From assembly GCA_024235835.1 (NCBI GenBank), contig JACKLQ010000001.1, positions 310,001 through 374,000 on the forward strand: 64,000 bases of DNA. The letters are read 5' to 3'. Of this stretch, positions 12,539-20,709 are shown piece by piece. Position 1 is the first letter of the stretch; the number at the start of each line of letters is the position of its first letter. This DNA is from Thiobacillus sp. Lineage in GTDB: Bacteria; Pseudomonadota; Gammaproteobacteria; Burkholderiales; Thiobacillaceae. The notes below the pieces were generated by a model, which did not search any database, was not told the origin of the DNA, and saw only the letters and a list, made by a program, of their open reading frames with translations. The position numbers and the translations under genes were made by a program.

Positions 12539-13378
12539 TCAGACCCCGGACTCCTCCAGCATATCCCGGGCATCCCGGGCCAGCTCGTCCAGCTGCTCCT
12601 CGCTCAGCATCAGATGGTCCAGGGTGGCGGCCCCCATCTTGTCCCATTCCGCATCGCTGCTGAGGCGGGAATGGCTGCTTTCGATGTATTCCGCCAGGTG
12701 GGAGATGGCGATGAGGTTGAGGGATTCCGCCGCCAGGCTGGATCGGTACACGCCCAGGTCATGGTGCTGGGCGATGGCGTGGCGCATGTGTTCCGGCAAC
12801 TGCCAGCTGGCGGCCAGCAGGCTGCCCACAGTGGCATGGTTGGTGCCGTGCCGTTCATCCTCCACGTCGGTGAAGGCGCGGCTGTGTTCCTGGTTGGCCT
12901 GCTTGAGGGTCTCCTTGTAGTCCTCGAAGCGGCGCATCATCAAAGGGATGCCGGCATCGTGGAACAGGCCGAAGAGGTGGGCGTCCTCCCTGGGCGCGCA
13001 GCCAAGCTGTCTGGCCAGGTAGGCGGCCACCATGGCGCTGCGGGCCGCGTTGTCCCAGAAACGGTCCAGGCCTTGGGTGGGGACGCTGTTGCGCAGGGCC
13101 AGGCTGGTCACCAGGGAAACCACGTTCTTCATGCCCAGCATGGAGACGGCCCGGTGAATGTCCGTCACCTTCTGGCGCAGGCCGTAGAAGGGGGAGTTGA
13201 CGGTCTTGATCATGGCCGCGGACAGGCCCACGTCGGCGGCGATGAGCCGGCCGATGCGGCCCATGTCGGGATCGGAGCCGCGCTGCTCCTCCATCACCGC
13301 GGCGACTACCGTGGGCCGGGGAGGGATGGCGACGCTGGCGATGAGTTTTTCGGCTTCGGTCTGGCTCAGGGTGGTCAT
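12539..13378 (-). CDS. HDOD domain protein
   Basis: 279 residues from MTTLSQTEAEKL; this ATG has GGAG about 10 bases ahead, and an in-frame start 14 codons upstream lacks the conserved region. The HDOD domain (a relative of HD phosphohydrolases lacking full metal ligands, usually a signalling or scaffold module) covers about 10-210: SVAIPPRPTVVAAV, GRLIAADVGLSAAMIKTVNSP, HRAVSMLGMKNV, LFHDAGIPLM and HATVGSLLAASW. C-terminal ~70 residues are helical and acidic. It lies 20 bases upstream of the 5-oxoprolinase gene and is paralogous to the next HDOD gene (13788-14669). Confidence 0.9.
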   Translation of the reverse strand: MTTLSQTEAEKLIASVAIPPRPTVVAAVMEEQRGSDPDMGRIGRLIAADVGLSAAMIKTVNSPFYGLRQKVTDIHRAVSMLGMKNVVSLVTSLALRNSVPTQGLDRFWDNAARSAMVAAYLARQLGCAPREDAHLFGLFHDAGIPLMMRRFEDYKETLKQANQEHSRAFTDVEDERHGTNHATVGSLLAASWQLPEHMRHAIAQHHDLGVYRSSLAAESLNLIAISHLAEYIESSHSRLSSDAEWDKMGAATLDHLMLSEEQLDELARDARDMLEESGV

Positions 13379-13787
13379 GGGTCCTGTCTCCAATGTTTGA
13401 CTGTGCACCGGACTCGCCACGCGCCTCCGGTTTGCCGGAGCAATGGCCGCTTAGGGCGGCCCACAGCAGTTCGTCGATGAACTTACAATTGTAATTTCTT
13501 CGCGGAGGTTTCATGCCTTCTCACCGCCGCCGGGGTCTGAGGTAGGCGCAGCCATGATGTCGGGAACCGCTTCCAGGCAGGTTGCCGGAGTATTTGCCTG
13601 GATGAGGGTCGGCAACACCCGGCTGCCCCAGGGTACAGGAGAGCCGGGCATGTCGGACGGCCCAGCCTTCATGCTTCAACGTGCAACAACCGGGTAGGAG
13701 ACGCGCTTGCGGGCCGAATGGGTTCGCGCCTTGCCATTGGGGTACCAAGAGGCTCCCGCTGCTGACGCAGAATTCTGCAAGCCGGCA
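13379..13787. other. Intergenic region between two HDOD genes
   Basis: About 410 bases with no convincing gene. Closest to the downstream HDOD start are two small hairpins, CTCCGG-TTTG-CCGGAG (13425-13440) and GCCGC...GGCGGC (13446-13460), then a perfect 12-base palindrome TTACAATTGTAA at 13483-13494 that could be an operator. The rest (13500-13787) shows only short shadow frames. It probably carries the promoter and leader of the 12539-13378 gene. Confidence 0.5.
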
Positions 13788-14669
13788 CTAGATTTCGCCG
13801 AGGCCGAAGAAGTCTCGCGCGGTGTCCTGCAATTCCAGGAGTTCCTCGCCGTCGAGGCCGAGGTGGGCAAGACAGGCATCGCCGAAGGCATCCCATTCGC
13901 AGTCGTTCAGGTTGTCCGTGATCATGCTTTCCAGCTTTTCGGCGACATGACCCAGGGCGATCAGATTCATCGCCTCCGCCGGCAGGCGTGCATCCAGGAA
14001 GGCCGGCAGGTCATGGTGATAGGTGATGGCGTCCCGGATGGTCCCCGGCAGGCCCCAGTTGCTGGCAAGCAGACCTCCCACCACGGCATGGTTGGTATTG
14101 TGGCGCGCATCCTCCAGTTCGGTCACGTGGGGCCAGTACGCATTCCCCAGTTCCTGCATGGTTTGCCGATACGCGGGAATGTTCTGCATGAGCACGGGCA
14201 TGGCCGCGTCATGGAAGAGCACATAGAGGTGCGCCTCCTGGGTCTGCATCAGGGCCATGCGGCGGGCCAGGAGATGAGCGAGCTGGGCGCTGCGGCTGGC
14301 GCTTTCCCAGAATCGCTCGATACCCTCGATCTTCACGCTGGTGCGCAAGGCCAGGCCCATGACCAGGGTGCCGATGTTTTTCAGGCCGAGCATGGCCACC
14401 GCCTGGTCGATGGAAGCGATCTTGTGGCGCAGGCCGTAGAAGGGGGAATTCACCGTTTTCAGAACGGCGGCTGCCAGGCCGACATCATTGCCGATCAACT
14501 GGACGAGGCGGGGGATGTTCGGTTCATCCTTGGTCCGTTCTTCGAACAGGGCCCGGACGATTTCCGGCTGCGGCGGAATACTGATGGAGCCGACCAGATT
14601 CTGGAGGTCAGTCTGCCGTATAACCGGGGCGGTACGGGGCGAGGGGGCGTTGTTCGTGGCAGCAAACAT
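13788..14669 (-). CDS. HDOD domain protein (paralogue)
   Basis: 293 residues. HDOD domain at about 25-225 with SISIPPQPEIVRALFEE, IGNDVGLAAAVLKTVNSP, DQAVAMLGLKNIG, LFHDAAMPVLM and HAVVGGLLASNWGLP. Domain layout and length match the neighbouring HDOD protein, so they appear to be an old tandem duplication now at moderate identity. The first ~20 residues (MFAATNNAPSPRTAPVIRQ) are a variable leader. Upstream DNA is unusually AT-rich for this window and contains a perfect inverted repeat (14696-14714) that may control it. The output partner is unknown; HDOD proteins often work beside c-di-GMP or chemosensory pathways. Confidence 0.9.
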   Translation of the reverse strand: MFAATNNAPSPRTAPVIRQTDLQNLVGSISIPPQPEIVRALFEERTKDEPNIPRLVQLIGNDVGLAAAVLKTVNSPFYGLRHKIASIDQAVAMLGLKNIGTLVMGLALRTSVKIEGIERFWESASRSAQLAHLLARRMALMQTQEAHLYVLFHDAAMPVLMQNIPAYRQTMQELGNAYWPHVTELEDARHNTNHAVVGGLLASNWGLPGTIRDAITYHHDLPAFLDARLPAEAMNLIALGHVAEKLESMITDNLNDCEWDAFGDACLAHLGLDGEELLELQDTARDFFGLGEI

Positions 14670-14970
14670 GGCGATTTAATATGCCAAATATGTCTAAATC
14701 AATAAAATTGATTTTAAGGGTGCTGACTGGCGATTCCGCGTATCGGTGAAGACTGGGTGAAGCTAACCGATCGGATTGTGTCAATCGCGCAACAAGTGGA
14801 GCACAAAGCTGGATATCGGATTCGCCGGTGTGACGATCAAATGGAATTGGGCAAAATCCAGCGCCCTATCCAGCTCCCTCGTATCAACAACTATGTGGAA
14901 CGGTTTCTCCACAACTCTGGCAAGCCTTCGCAGAAGGAGGCTGTTTCGCAGCTCTGTCCAGGATCGATGG
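14670..14970. other. Intergenic region between dapD and HDOD gene
   Basis: About 300 bases. Apart from the inverted repeat near 14700, I see no supported gene. Two short frames here, one per strand, have no recognisable family, no ribosome binding site and mixed codon use. The base composition is lower in GC than the flanks, so a decayed gene is possible. Confidence 0.4.
14696..14714. promoter_or_regulatory. AT-rich inverted repeat upstream of HDOD gene
   Basis: AAATCAAT-AAA-ATTGATTT, a perfect 8-base inverted repeat with a 3-base spacer, 27 bases before the HDOD start. Position and AT richness fit a regulator site; the regulator is unknown. Confidence 0.4.
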
Positions 14971-15795
14971 TCAGATACCCCGCAACAGTTCGTTGATCCC
15001 GACCTTGGACAGCGTCTTTTCATCCACCTTCTTGACGATGACGGCACAGTAAAGGCTGTACTTGCCGTCCTTGGAGGGCAGGTTGCCGCTCACCACCACG
15101 GAGCCGGCGGGCACGCGGCCGTAGTGGACCTCGCCCGTCTCCCGGTCGTAGATGCGGGTGGACTGGCCGATGTACACGCCCATGGAAATGACGCAGTTGT
15201 CCTCCACCACCACGCCTTCCACCACTTCGGAGCGGGCGCCGACGAAGCAGTTGTCGCCGATGATGGTGGGGCCGGCCTGGACGGGCTCCAGCACGCCGCC
15301 GATGCCCACGCCTCCGGACAGGTGCACGTTCTTGCCGATCTGGGCGCAGGAACCCACGGTGGCCCAGGTATCCACCATCGTGCCTTCATCCACATAGGCG
15401 CCGATGTTCACGTAACTTGGCATGAGCACCACGTTCCTGGCGATGTAGGAACCCTTGCGCACGGCGGCGGGGGGCACCACCCGGAAGCCGCCCTCGCGGA
15501 AGTCCTTGGAGTTGAAGTCGGCGAACTTGCTGGGCACCTTGTCGTAGTAGTTGGTGTAGCCGCCCTTGATGAAGTTGTTGTCTTCCAGGCGGAAGGACAA
15601 GAGCACGGCCTTCTTGATCCACTGATGGGTGATCCAGTTCTGACCCTCGGTACGTTCCGCCACCCGCAGCTGGCCGCAATCCAGCAGGTCGATAACCGCC
15701 ATGACGGCATCTTTCACTTGGGGTTCCACGTTGCGGGGGGTGATGTCGGCACGGCGCTCGAAGGCTTCTTCGATGGTGGCTTGCAGGTCTTGCAT
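14971..15795 (-). CDS. dapD: 2,3,4,5-tetrahydropyridine-2,6-dicarboxylate N-succinyltransferase
   Basis: 274 residues, exactly the usual DapD length. It succinylates tetrahydrodipicolinate in the lysine/meso-diaminopimelate pathway, using succinyl-CoA, in the cytoplasm. The ATG follows AAAGGAAC. The N-terminal helical part includes WITHQWIKKAVLLSFR; the C-terminal left-handed beta helix shows hexapeptide turns with VVLMPSYVNIGAYVDEGTM, GSCAQIGKNVHLSGGVGIGGVLEP and SEVVEGVVVEDNCVISMGV, all DapD hallmarks. It is third in a dapC / small secreted protein / dapD operon (28-base gap). dapE, its usual next partner, is not downstream. Confidence 0.98.
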   Translation of the reverse strand: MQDLQATIEEAFERRADITPRNVEPQVKDAVMAVIDLLDCGQLRVAERTEGQNWITHQWIKKAVLLSFRLEDNNFIKGGYTNYYDKVPSKFADFNSKDFREGGFRVVPPAAVRKGSYIARNVVLMPSYVNIGAYVDEGTMVDTWATVGSCAQIGKNVHLSGGVGIGGVLEPVQAGPTIIGDNCFVGARSEVVEGVVVEDNCVISMGVYIGQSTRIYDRETGEVHYGRVPAGSVVVSGNLPSKDGKYSLYCAVIVKKVDEKTLSKVGINELLRGI

Positions 15796-15823
15796 GACTT
15801 GTTCCTTTAAAAAATTAACGTAG

Positions 15824-16099
15824 TTATCTGATTGGACAGTAATTGCTGGTGGATTTTCCGGCGAGGACGCCTTTGATGTCCGGGTGGGAGCGCAGCTTGT
15901 CCAGCAGCCGGCTGTAGTCGGCGTCGCTGACAGCCGCGCCGAACAGGAAGTCCACGAAACCGTCCGACCGCACTTTGTAAGAGGCGTTTTCCATGCCCTC
16001 GTCGAACAGCAGGTTGCCAATGGCGGCCTCGGCTTCCGCTTGTCCTGCCCAGGAGGGGAGGGATAGGCAGAACAGCAAGGAAAACAATGCCTTTTTCAT
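15824..16099 (-). CDS. Small secreted protein inside the dap operon
   Basis: 91 residues: MKKALFSLLFCLSLPSWA is a typical signal peptide, leaving a ~73-residue mature protein rich in acidic and small residues, with one cysteine near the end (SNYCPIR). The start has GGAGG in front and overlaps the dapC stop by 4 bases (ATGA), so it is translationally coupled. I do not recognise the family. Its place between two lysine-biosynthesis genes is unexpected for a secreted protein, and the mature part is too short for an enzyme. Confidence 0.8.
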   Translation of the reverse strand: MKKALFSLLFCLSLPSWAGQAEAEAAIGNLLFDEGMENASYKVRSDGFVDFLFGAAVSDADYSRLLDKLRSHPDIKGVLAGKSTSNYCPIR

Positions 16100-17289
16100 G
16101 GCCTGCCTCCGCAGAAGTTCACAATTCTTTGGGCCGCCTCCACGCAGGGCTCCAGGCCGTCCACCAGGGCGATGCGCACGAAGCCCTGGCCCGGGTTCAC
16201 GCCCTTGGCCTCCCGGGCGAGGAAGGAACCTGGCAATACCGTGACATGCTGCTGTTCGTACAAGCCCCGCGTGAACTGGGCATCGTCCCTTCCGGGCACT
16301 TTTGCCCACAGGTAGAAGGCGGCGTCCGGGGCCTCGAATTCCAGCGCGCCCCTGAGGATGGGCATGACGGCCGCGAATTTCTCCCGGTACTGGCGGCGGT
16401 TCTCCGCCACGTGGCCTTCGTCCTTCCAGGCGGCCACGGAGGCGGCCTGGACAGCGGGGTTCATGGCGCTGCCGTGGTAGGTGCGGTAGAGCAGGAACTG
16501 CCTGATGACCTGGGCATCGCCGGCCACGAAGCCGGAACGCAGGCCCGGCACGTTGGAGCGCTTGGACAGGCTGTTGAACACCACCAGCCGGTCGAAGCCC
16601 CGGCCCTGTTCCCTGGCTGCCGTCAGGGCACCAAGAGGCGGGTGGCCCTCGTCGAAATAGATTTCCGAATAGCATTCGTCGGCGGCGATGATGAAGCCAT
16701 GCCGGTCCGCCAGGTCGAACACCTGCCGCCATTCCTCCAGGCCCATGACCTTGCCCGTGGGGTTGCCGGGGGAACATACATAGACCAGTTGCACCGTCTC
16801 CCACATGTCCTCGGGAATCGTGCCGAAGTCCATGCGGAAGCTGTTCTCCGGCAGGGTGTTGAGGAAGTAGGGCTTGGCGCCGCCCAGCAGGGCCGCACCC
16901 TCGTAGATCTGGTAGAAGGGGTTGGGGGAGAGCACACGCTTCACGTGCTTGGTCTGGTCTATGACCGCCTGGGCGAAGGCGAACAGGGCTTCCCGGCTGC
17001 CGTTCACGGGCAGAATCTGGGTGGCCGGGTCCAGTTCGACTCCGTAGCGCGCCTGGCACCAGTCGGCGATGGCCTCCCTCAGGGCGTCGCTGCCCTGGGT
17101 GACGGGGTAGTGGGCCAGGCCCTGGAGGTTGTCGGTGAGGGCCTGCCTGATGAAGGCCGGCGTTGCGTGCTTGGGCTCGCCGATGGAAAGATTGATGGCC
17201 GATAGCCCCGGGTTGGGCGTCACGCCGGCGAACAGGTCCCGGAGCTTCTGGAACGGATAGGGTTGGAGTTGAGCTAGACGAGGATTCAT
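16096..17289 (-). CDS. dapC: N-succinyldiaminopimelate aminotransferase
   Basis: 397 residues, fold-type I PLP aminotransferase. The PLP lysine is Lys243 in NSLSKRSNVPGLR; other family marks are SIGEPKHATP near the N-terminus, LPVNGSREALF, NPFYQIYEGAA, SPGNPTGKVM and RIALVD at the C-terminus. It converts N-succinyl-2-amino-6-ketopimelate to N-succinyl-LL-diaminopimelate, the step after DapD, which supports DapC over other class I aminotransferases. Start chosen at MNPRLAQLQPYPF, the usual DapC opening. It is divergent from the DMT exporter gene with only 45 bases between the starts, so the promoters must overlap. Confidence 0.93.
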   Translation of the reverse strand: MNPRLAQLQPYPFQKLRDLFAGVTPNPGLSAINLSIGEPKHATPAFIRQALTDNLQGLAHYPVTQGSDALREAIADWCQARYGVELDPATQILPVNGSREALFAFAQAVIDQTKHVKRVLSPNPFYQIYEGAALLGGAKPYFLNTLPENSFRMDFGTIPEDMWETVQLVYVCSPGNPTGKVMGLEEWRQVFDLADRHGFIIAADECYSEIYFDEGHPPLGALTAAREQGRGFDRLVVFNSLSKRSNVPGLRSGFVAGDAQVIRQFLLYRTYHGSAMNPAVQAASVAAWKDEGHVAENRRQYREKFAAVMPILRGALEFEAPDAAFYLWAKVPGRDDAQFTRGLYEQQHVTVLPGSFLAREAKGVNPGQGFVRIALVDGLEPCVEAAQRIVNFCGGRP

Positions 17290-17334
17290 GCGCGGCGTTC
17301 CGGCGCCAAAAAGATCAAGAAAGACGCGAATTAT

Positions 17335-18228
17335 ATGCCCTCCGTATCCCCCCTTGCCCCCCTCAGCCTGCTGGTGGCCGCCAGCACCTGGGGCCTGGTC
17401 TGGTATCCCTACCGCCTGCTCCAGGCAGACGGCCTGTCCGGCAGCGTCTCCTCCCTGCTGACCTATGCCCTGGGCATCCTGCCCCTGCTGTTCCTGGCGC
17501 GGCGGGGGCGCTGGCTTGCCCCGGCGGGCCAATGGGGCTGGCTCCTGGCCGTGGCGCTCACCGCCGGCTGGACCAACCTGTCCTACGTGCTGGCGGTGAT
17601 CCATGGCGAAGTCATGCGCGTCATGCTGCTGTTCTACCTGGCTCCCCTGTGGACGGTGGTCTTCGCCCGGCTGATCCTCCACGAACGGGCCGGGCCTTGG
17701 GGCTGGGCTGTCATCGGCCTGGCCCTGGGCGGGGCCTATGTGATGCTGGGCCAGTCAGGGGAAGGACTCTCCTGGCAACTGCCCCTGCCGGCCAACAGCG
17801 CGGAATGGCTGGGCCTGGCCTCGGGCATCGGCTTTGCCCTCACCAACGTGGTTTCACGGGGTGCCCGGGCCATTCCCATCGAAACCCGTTCCCTCTGGAC
17901 CTTCATCGGCGTGACGGCCATGGCGGGGATGTTCGTGCTGGTGGAAGGTTTGCCCATGGGGGTGGTGGCGGGCATGGGGCCTGCCAACTGGATGTTGATG
18001 GCCGGCATCACCCTGATCCTGGTGCTGGCCACTTTTACCGTCCAGTATGGCCTGGCCCACACCCCCGCCAACCGGGCCGTGGTCATCATGCTGTTCGAAC
18101 TGGTGGTGGCCGCCATTTCCAGCCAATGGCTGGCGGGGGAGATGATGGGCACCCGGGAGTGGATCGGCGGTGCCATGATCGTGGCCGCCACCCTGTTCTC
18201 CATGAAGCTGGAACATAAACATGAGTGA
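17335..18228 (+). CDS. EamA/DMT-family transporter
   Basis: 297 residues with about ten hydrophobic segments in two repeated halves (about 5-140 and 150-290), the architecture of drug/metabolite exporters (EamA). Characteristic stretches: AASTWGLVWYPYRLLQ in helix 1, MRVMLLFYLAPLWTVVFARLILHE closing the first half, and the matching NRAVVIMLFELVVAAISSQWLAGE in the second. Substrate cannot be read from sequence; amino acids or metabolites are common. It overlaps the following VOC gene by 8 bases. Confidence 0.92.
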   Translation: MPSVSPLAPLSLLVAASTWGLVWYPYRLLQADGLSGSVSSLLTYALGILPLLFLARRGRWLAPAGQWGWLLAVALTAGWTNLSYVLAVIHGEVMRVMLLFYLAPLWTVVFARLILHERAGPWGWAVIGLALGGAYVMLGQSGEGLSWQLPLPANSAEWLGLASGIGFALTNVVSRGARAIPIETRSLWTFIGVTAMAGMFVLVEGLPMGVVAGMGPANWMLMAGITLILVLATFTVQYGLAHTPANRAVVIMLFELVVAAISSQWLAGEMMGTREWIGGAMIVAATLFSMKLEHKHE

Positions 18229-18595
18229 ACTCGCTTACCTGCTGCATGCCTCGCTGCTGGTGTCCGACCTGGACCGTTCCCGGGCTTTCTACGAGGGCGT
18301 GCTGGGCCTGAAACCCAACGCCAGCCGGCCCGAGATGAGTTTTGCCGGGATCTGGTACGACATCGGCAGTGCCCAGATCCACCTCATCTGCCAGCCCAAT
18401 CCCGACCCGGTGACGGGCCGGCCCGAGCATGGCGGCCGGGACCGCCATACCGCCCTGGGGGTGAAGGGCTGGGAAGCCATGCGGCAAAAGCTGGACGCCG
18501 CCGGCCTGGCCTACACCCTCAGCAAGTCCGGCCGCCAGGCCCTGTTCGTGCGGGACCCGGACGGCAACGCCCTGGAACTGGTTTCCCTGGATTAG
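18221..18595 (+). CDS. VOC (glyoxalase/bleomycin resistance) superfamily protein
   Basis: 124 residues forming one VOC module of two beta-alpha-beta-beta-beta units: LLHASLLVSDLDRSRAFYEGVLGL, then IHLICQPN, RHTALGVKGWE and RQALFVRDPDGNALELV. Likely metal ligands are the His of LLHAS, a second His in DRHTAL and the Glu of ALELV. These proteins act as dimers on diverse small molecules (lyases, dioxygenases, resistance binding proteins); the exact reaction is not clear. Overlap with the exporter gene indicates one transcript. Confidence 0.88.
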   Translation: MSELAYLLHASLLVSDLDRSRAFYEGVLGLKPNASRPEMSFAGIWYDIGSAQIHLICQPNPDPVTGRPEHGGRDRHTALGVKGWEAMRQKLDAAGLAYTLSKSGRQALFVRDPDGNALELVSLD

Positions 18596-18597
18596 CC

Positions 18598-18735
18598 GAT
18601 AGGGCCAGTTGTGGCGGGAGCCCTAGCCCAGCCCCTTCCCCCTTTGAAAAAGGGGGATTGAGGGGGATTAGACGGCAGGCGCATTCAGCGTGCGCCGGAG
18701 AAATCCCCCATGCCCCACTTTGCAAAGGGGGGATA
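18598..18735. repeat. Composite hairpin repeat, copy 1
   Basis: Starts GATAGGGCCAG, then a hairpin CCCCCTTT-GAA-AAAGGGGG followed by ATTGAGGGGGATT, a central GGCGCA...TGCGCC palindrome, and the opposite arm AAATCCCCC...ACTTTGCAAAGGGGGG. The same layout recurs at 20544-20672 in the same orientation. It resembles a non-coding miniature inverted-repeat element. Confidence 0.65.
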
Positions 18736-18737
18736 CG

Positions 18738-19256
18738 TCAGGCCGTCCCTACCTGCCGCGCCCGGATGGCCTGTCTGTGCCTGCGGAAGATGAATTGGTG
18801 CATCCCATCCGCCAGGGGTTCGGCCAGGCCCAGGAATGAAGCCCGGGCAAAGCCGCCCTCCGGCGCCATGGCCATGGCCGGCAGCCGCAGGTACAGGGGC
18901 AGGCTGGGAGAGGGCCGCAGTTCCAGCAGCAGGGGCGTGCCCTCCGCCGGCGGCCGGGTTTCCCGCCAGCGGAGTTCCTCCGGGGAGAACTTCACGTCCA
19001 CCTCGGCGGCCGCCGGCCCCGGCTCCAGGGTGCGGGCCAGCAGGTAGAGGGCCAGGTCCAGCTTGGCCTCCACCCGCTCCAGGCGGCGGTGTTCCGTGCC
19101 GCCGGCCTCCAGCTCGTGCACGGCCTCCATCTGGTTGATGGCGGTGAGCAGCAGCAGGGCCTCCCGCTCCAGGGTGGCGACGGGCGTGGCGCCGGTATCC
19201 AGGATGCTCCACTTCAGGGGCAGACGGCATTCGCACCACAGGCCTTTTTCAATCAT
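18738..19256 (-). CDS. PilZ-like domain protein
   Basis: 172 residues. The N-terminal half is helical (EREALLLLTAINQMEAVHE, then RLERVEAKLDLALYLLARTL). The C-terminal half has a beta pattern (VDVKFSPEELRWRE, GTPLLLELRPSPSLPLYLRLPA) and ends with a helix MHQFIFRRHRQAIRAR. This helix-plus-beta layout, and the '-FRRHRQAI' end, match PilZ-domain proteins annotated in betaproteobacteria, as I remember them. The classic c-di-GMP RxxxR and D/NxSxxG motifs are not clear, so binding is doubtful. It overlaps the end of the upstream kinase gene by 8 bases. Confidence 0.6.
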   Translation of the reverse strand: MIEKGLWCECRLPLKWSILDTGATPVATLEREALLLLTAINQMEAVHELEAGGTEHRRLERVEAKLDLALYLLARTLEPGPAAAEVDVKFSPEELRWRETRPPAEGTPLLLELRPSPSLPLYLRLPAMAMAPEGGFARASFLGLAEPLADGMHQFIFRRHRQAIRARQVGTA

Positions 19257-20532
19257 TCGTCTTCCCCGGAAAGAGAGAGGTGCCCCAGCAGGCCAGCCGG
19301 GCCGTGCCGTAGCAGGCCTCGTGTTCCGCCGCCAGGGTGACGGGCACCCCCAGCAGGCGGGAGCGGATGCGAGTATAGGCCGGGTTGCGCCCGCCGCCCC
19401 CGGCGCTGACTACTCGCGCCAGGGGCGTGGCCCCCAGTTCCGCCAGCTTGGCGTAGCCCCGGGCCTCGATGCGGGCCAGGCCTTCCAGGATGCCATGCAG
19501 GAACTCGGCCCGGTGTTCCGGCCGGGGTTCCAGGCGCGGGGCCAGGTCCGGGTCGTTGACGGGAAACCGCTCGCCGGGCCCGGGCAGGGGGGTGTAGTCC
19601 AGGCCCGTGTCGTGGTTGGGGTCGATGCGGGCGGAAAGCTCGTCCAGTTCATCGTCGGTGAAGTGCTGGCGCAGCACCCCGCCCCCTGCGTTGGAGGCCC
19701 CGCCCGTGAGCCACAGTTTGCCGAACCAGTGGCTGTAGATGCCGAAGCGGGCATCGTCCACCCGGGTTTCCGACAGCAGCTTCAGCACCAGGGTGGTGCC
19801 CAGGGAAGTCACCGCCTCGCCGGGTTGCTCCACGCCCGCCGCCAGGAAGGCGGCGATGCTGTCCGTGGTGCCCGCCCGCACCAGGCAGTCCGGGTTCACC
19901 CCCAGTTCCCGGGCCCGGGGCCGGGCCAGCAGGCCCAGGGCTTCGCCGGGGGGCACGGGAACGGGCAGGTAGTCCACGTCCGCCAGGTATTCCACCCAGT
20001 CGGGCCACTGGCCGGTGTCCAGGTCGACGCCCATCTTCAGGGCGTTGTGGAAGTCGCTCACGGGCCGGTCGGAGAGTTGAGCCGACAGCCAATCCGCCTG
20101 GTTCAGGTACAGCCGGGCCCGCTCCAGGCCCAGGCGCTTCTTCAGCCACAGCACCTTGGCCAGGCCCGAGGTGGCCATGGCCGCCGGGTGCTCCGCCCCC
20201 GCCGCCCGGGCGATGGCGGAGGCCTCCTCCGTGGCCCGGGCGTCGTTGTACATCAGGGGTGGGAAGGTGGGGTTCAGGGCCTCGTCGCAGGCCATCACCG
20301 TGGCGGAGGTGCCGTCCACCGCCAGGGCCCCCAGGCGCTTGCGCAGGCCGATGGGTACCTGGGCGATGAGTTCCAGCAGCGCATCCCTCCAGGTGGCCGC
20401 CGCGTCGTGGTCCGGCACGGAGCCGTAATCCACCCGGGCCATGTCCTCGATCTCGCCGTTGGGTGCGATGACGCAGGCCCGGGCGCCAGAGGTGCCGAAG
20501 TCGAGGCCAAGGAAGCAGGGTGTATTGCTCAT
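19249..20532 (-). CDS. FGGY-family carbohydrate kinase, D-ribulose-kinase-like
   Basis: 427 residues. N-terminal phosphate-binding motif LGLDFGTSGARACV; the FGTSGAR form is typical of the cyanobacterial/plant 'xylulose kinase-1' branch shown to act on D-ribulose. Later marks are AVDGTSATV, RAGTTDSIAAFLAAG, SLGTTLVLKLLS and VVSAGGGGRNP near the C-terminal adenosine site. It would phosphorylate a ketopentose with ATP in the cytoplasm. A very strong AGGAGG stands before the ATG. The operon with the PilZ-like gene is bounded on both sides by the same hairpin repeat. Substrate assignment is by motif only. Confidence 0.85.
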   Translation of the reverse strand: MSNTPCFLGLDFGTSGARACVIAPNGEIEDMARVDYGSVPDHDAAATWRDALLELIAQVPIGLRKRLGALAVDGTSATVMACDEALNPTFPPLMYNDARATEEASAIARAAGAEHPAAMATSGLAKVLWLKKRLGLERARLYLNQADWLSAQLSDRPVSDFHNALKMGVDLDTGQWPDWVEYLADVDYLPVPVPPGEALGLLARPRARELGVNPDCLVRAGTTDSIAAFLAAGVEQPGEAVTSLGTTLVLKLLSETRVDDARFGIYSHWFGKLWLTGGASNAGGGVLRQHFTDDELDELSARIDPNHDTGLDYTPLPGPGERFPVNDPDLAPRLEPRPEHRAEFLHGILEGLARIEARGYAKLAELGATPLARVVSAGGGGRNPAYTRIRSRLLGVPVTLAAEHEACYGTARLACWGTSLFPGKTND

Positions 20533-20543
20533 ATCCCCCTCCT

Positions 20544-20672
20544 GATAGGGCCAGCAGGGTTTTTCCCCCCTTTGGCAAAGGGTGGCAGGGGGGATTCGAG
20601 AAGTTTCACCGGAGCCACCGCCGCGGAATTCCCCCTCGATCCCCCTTTGGAAAAGGGGGAAGGACGTGGCGC
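20544..20672. repeat. Composite hairpin repeat, copy 2
   Basis: GATAGGGCCAG, CCCCCCTTT-GGC-AAAGGG, GGGGGGATTC, a ~45-base centre, GGAATTCCCCC, CGATCCCCCTTT-GGAA-AAGGGGG. Same order of parts and orientation as copy 1 at 18598-18735. Confidence 0.65.
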
Positions 20673-20709
20673 GGCCGGCGTGGCCATGCAGATGGATCGG
20701 CTACCCATC

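Noticed and set aside
13521..13896. Short minus-strand frames between the HDOD genes
   Set aside because: Arg/Pro-rich shadows without start signals.
14757..15047. Short frames on both strands between dapD and the HDOD gene, considered as a small gene or IS relic
   Set aside because: No family resemblance, no ribosome site, one runs into the dapD end; kept only as a possible decayed gene.
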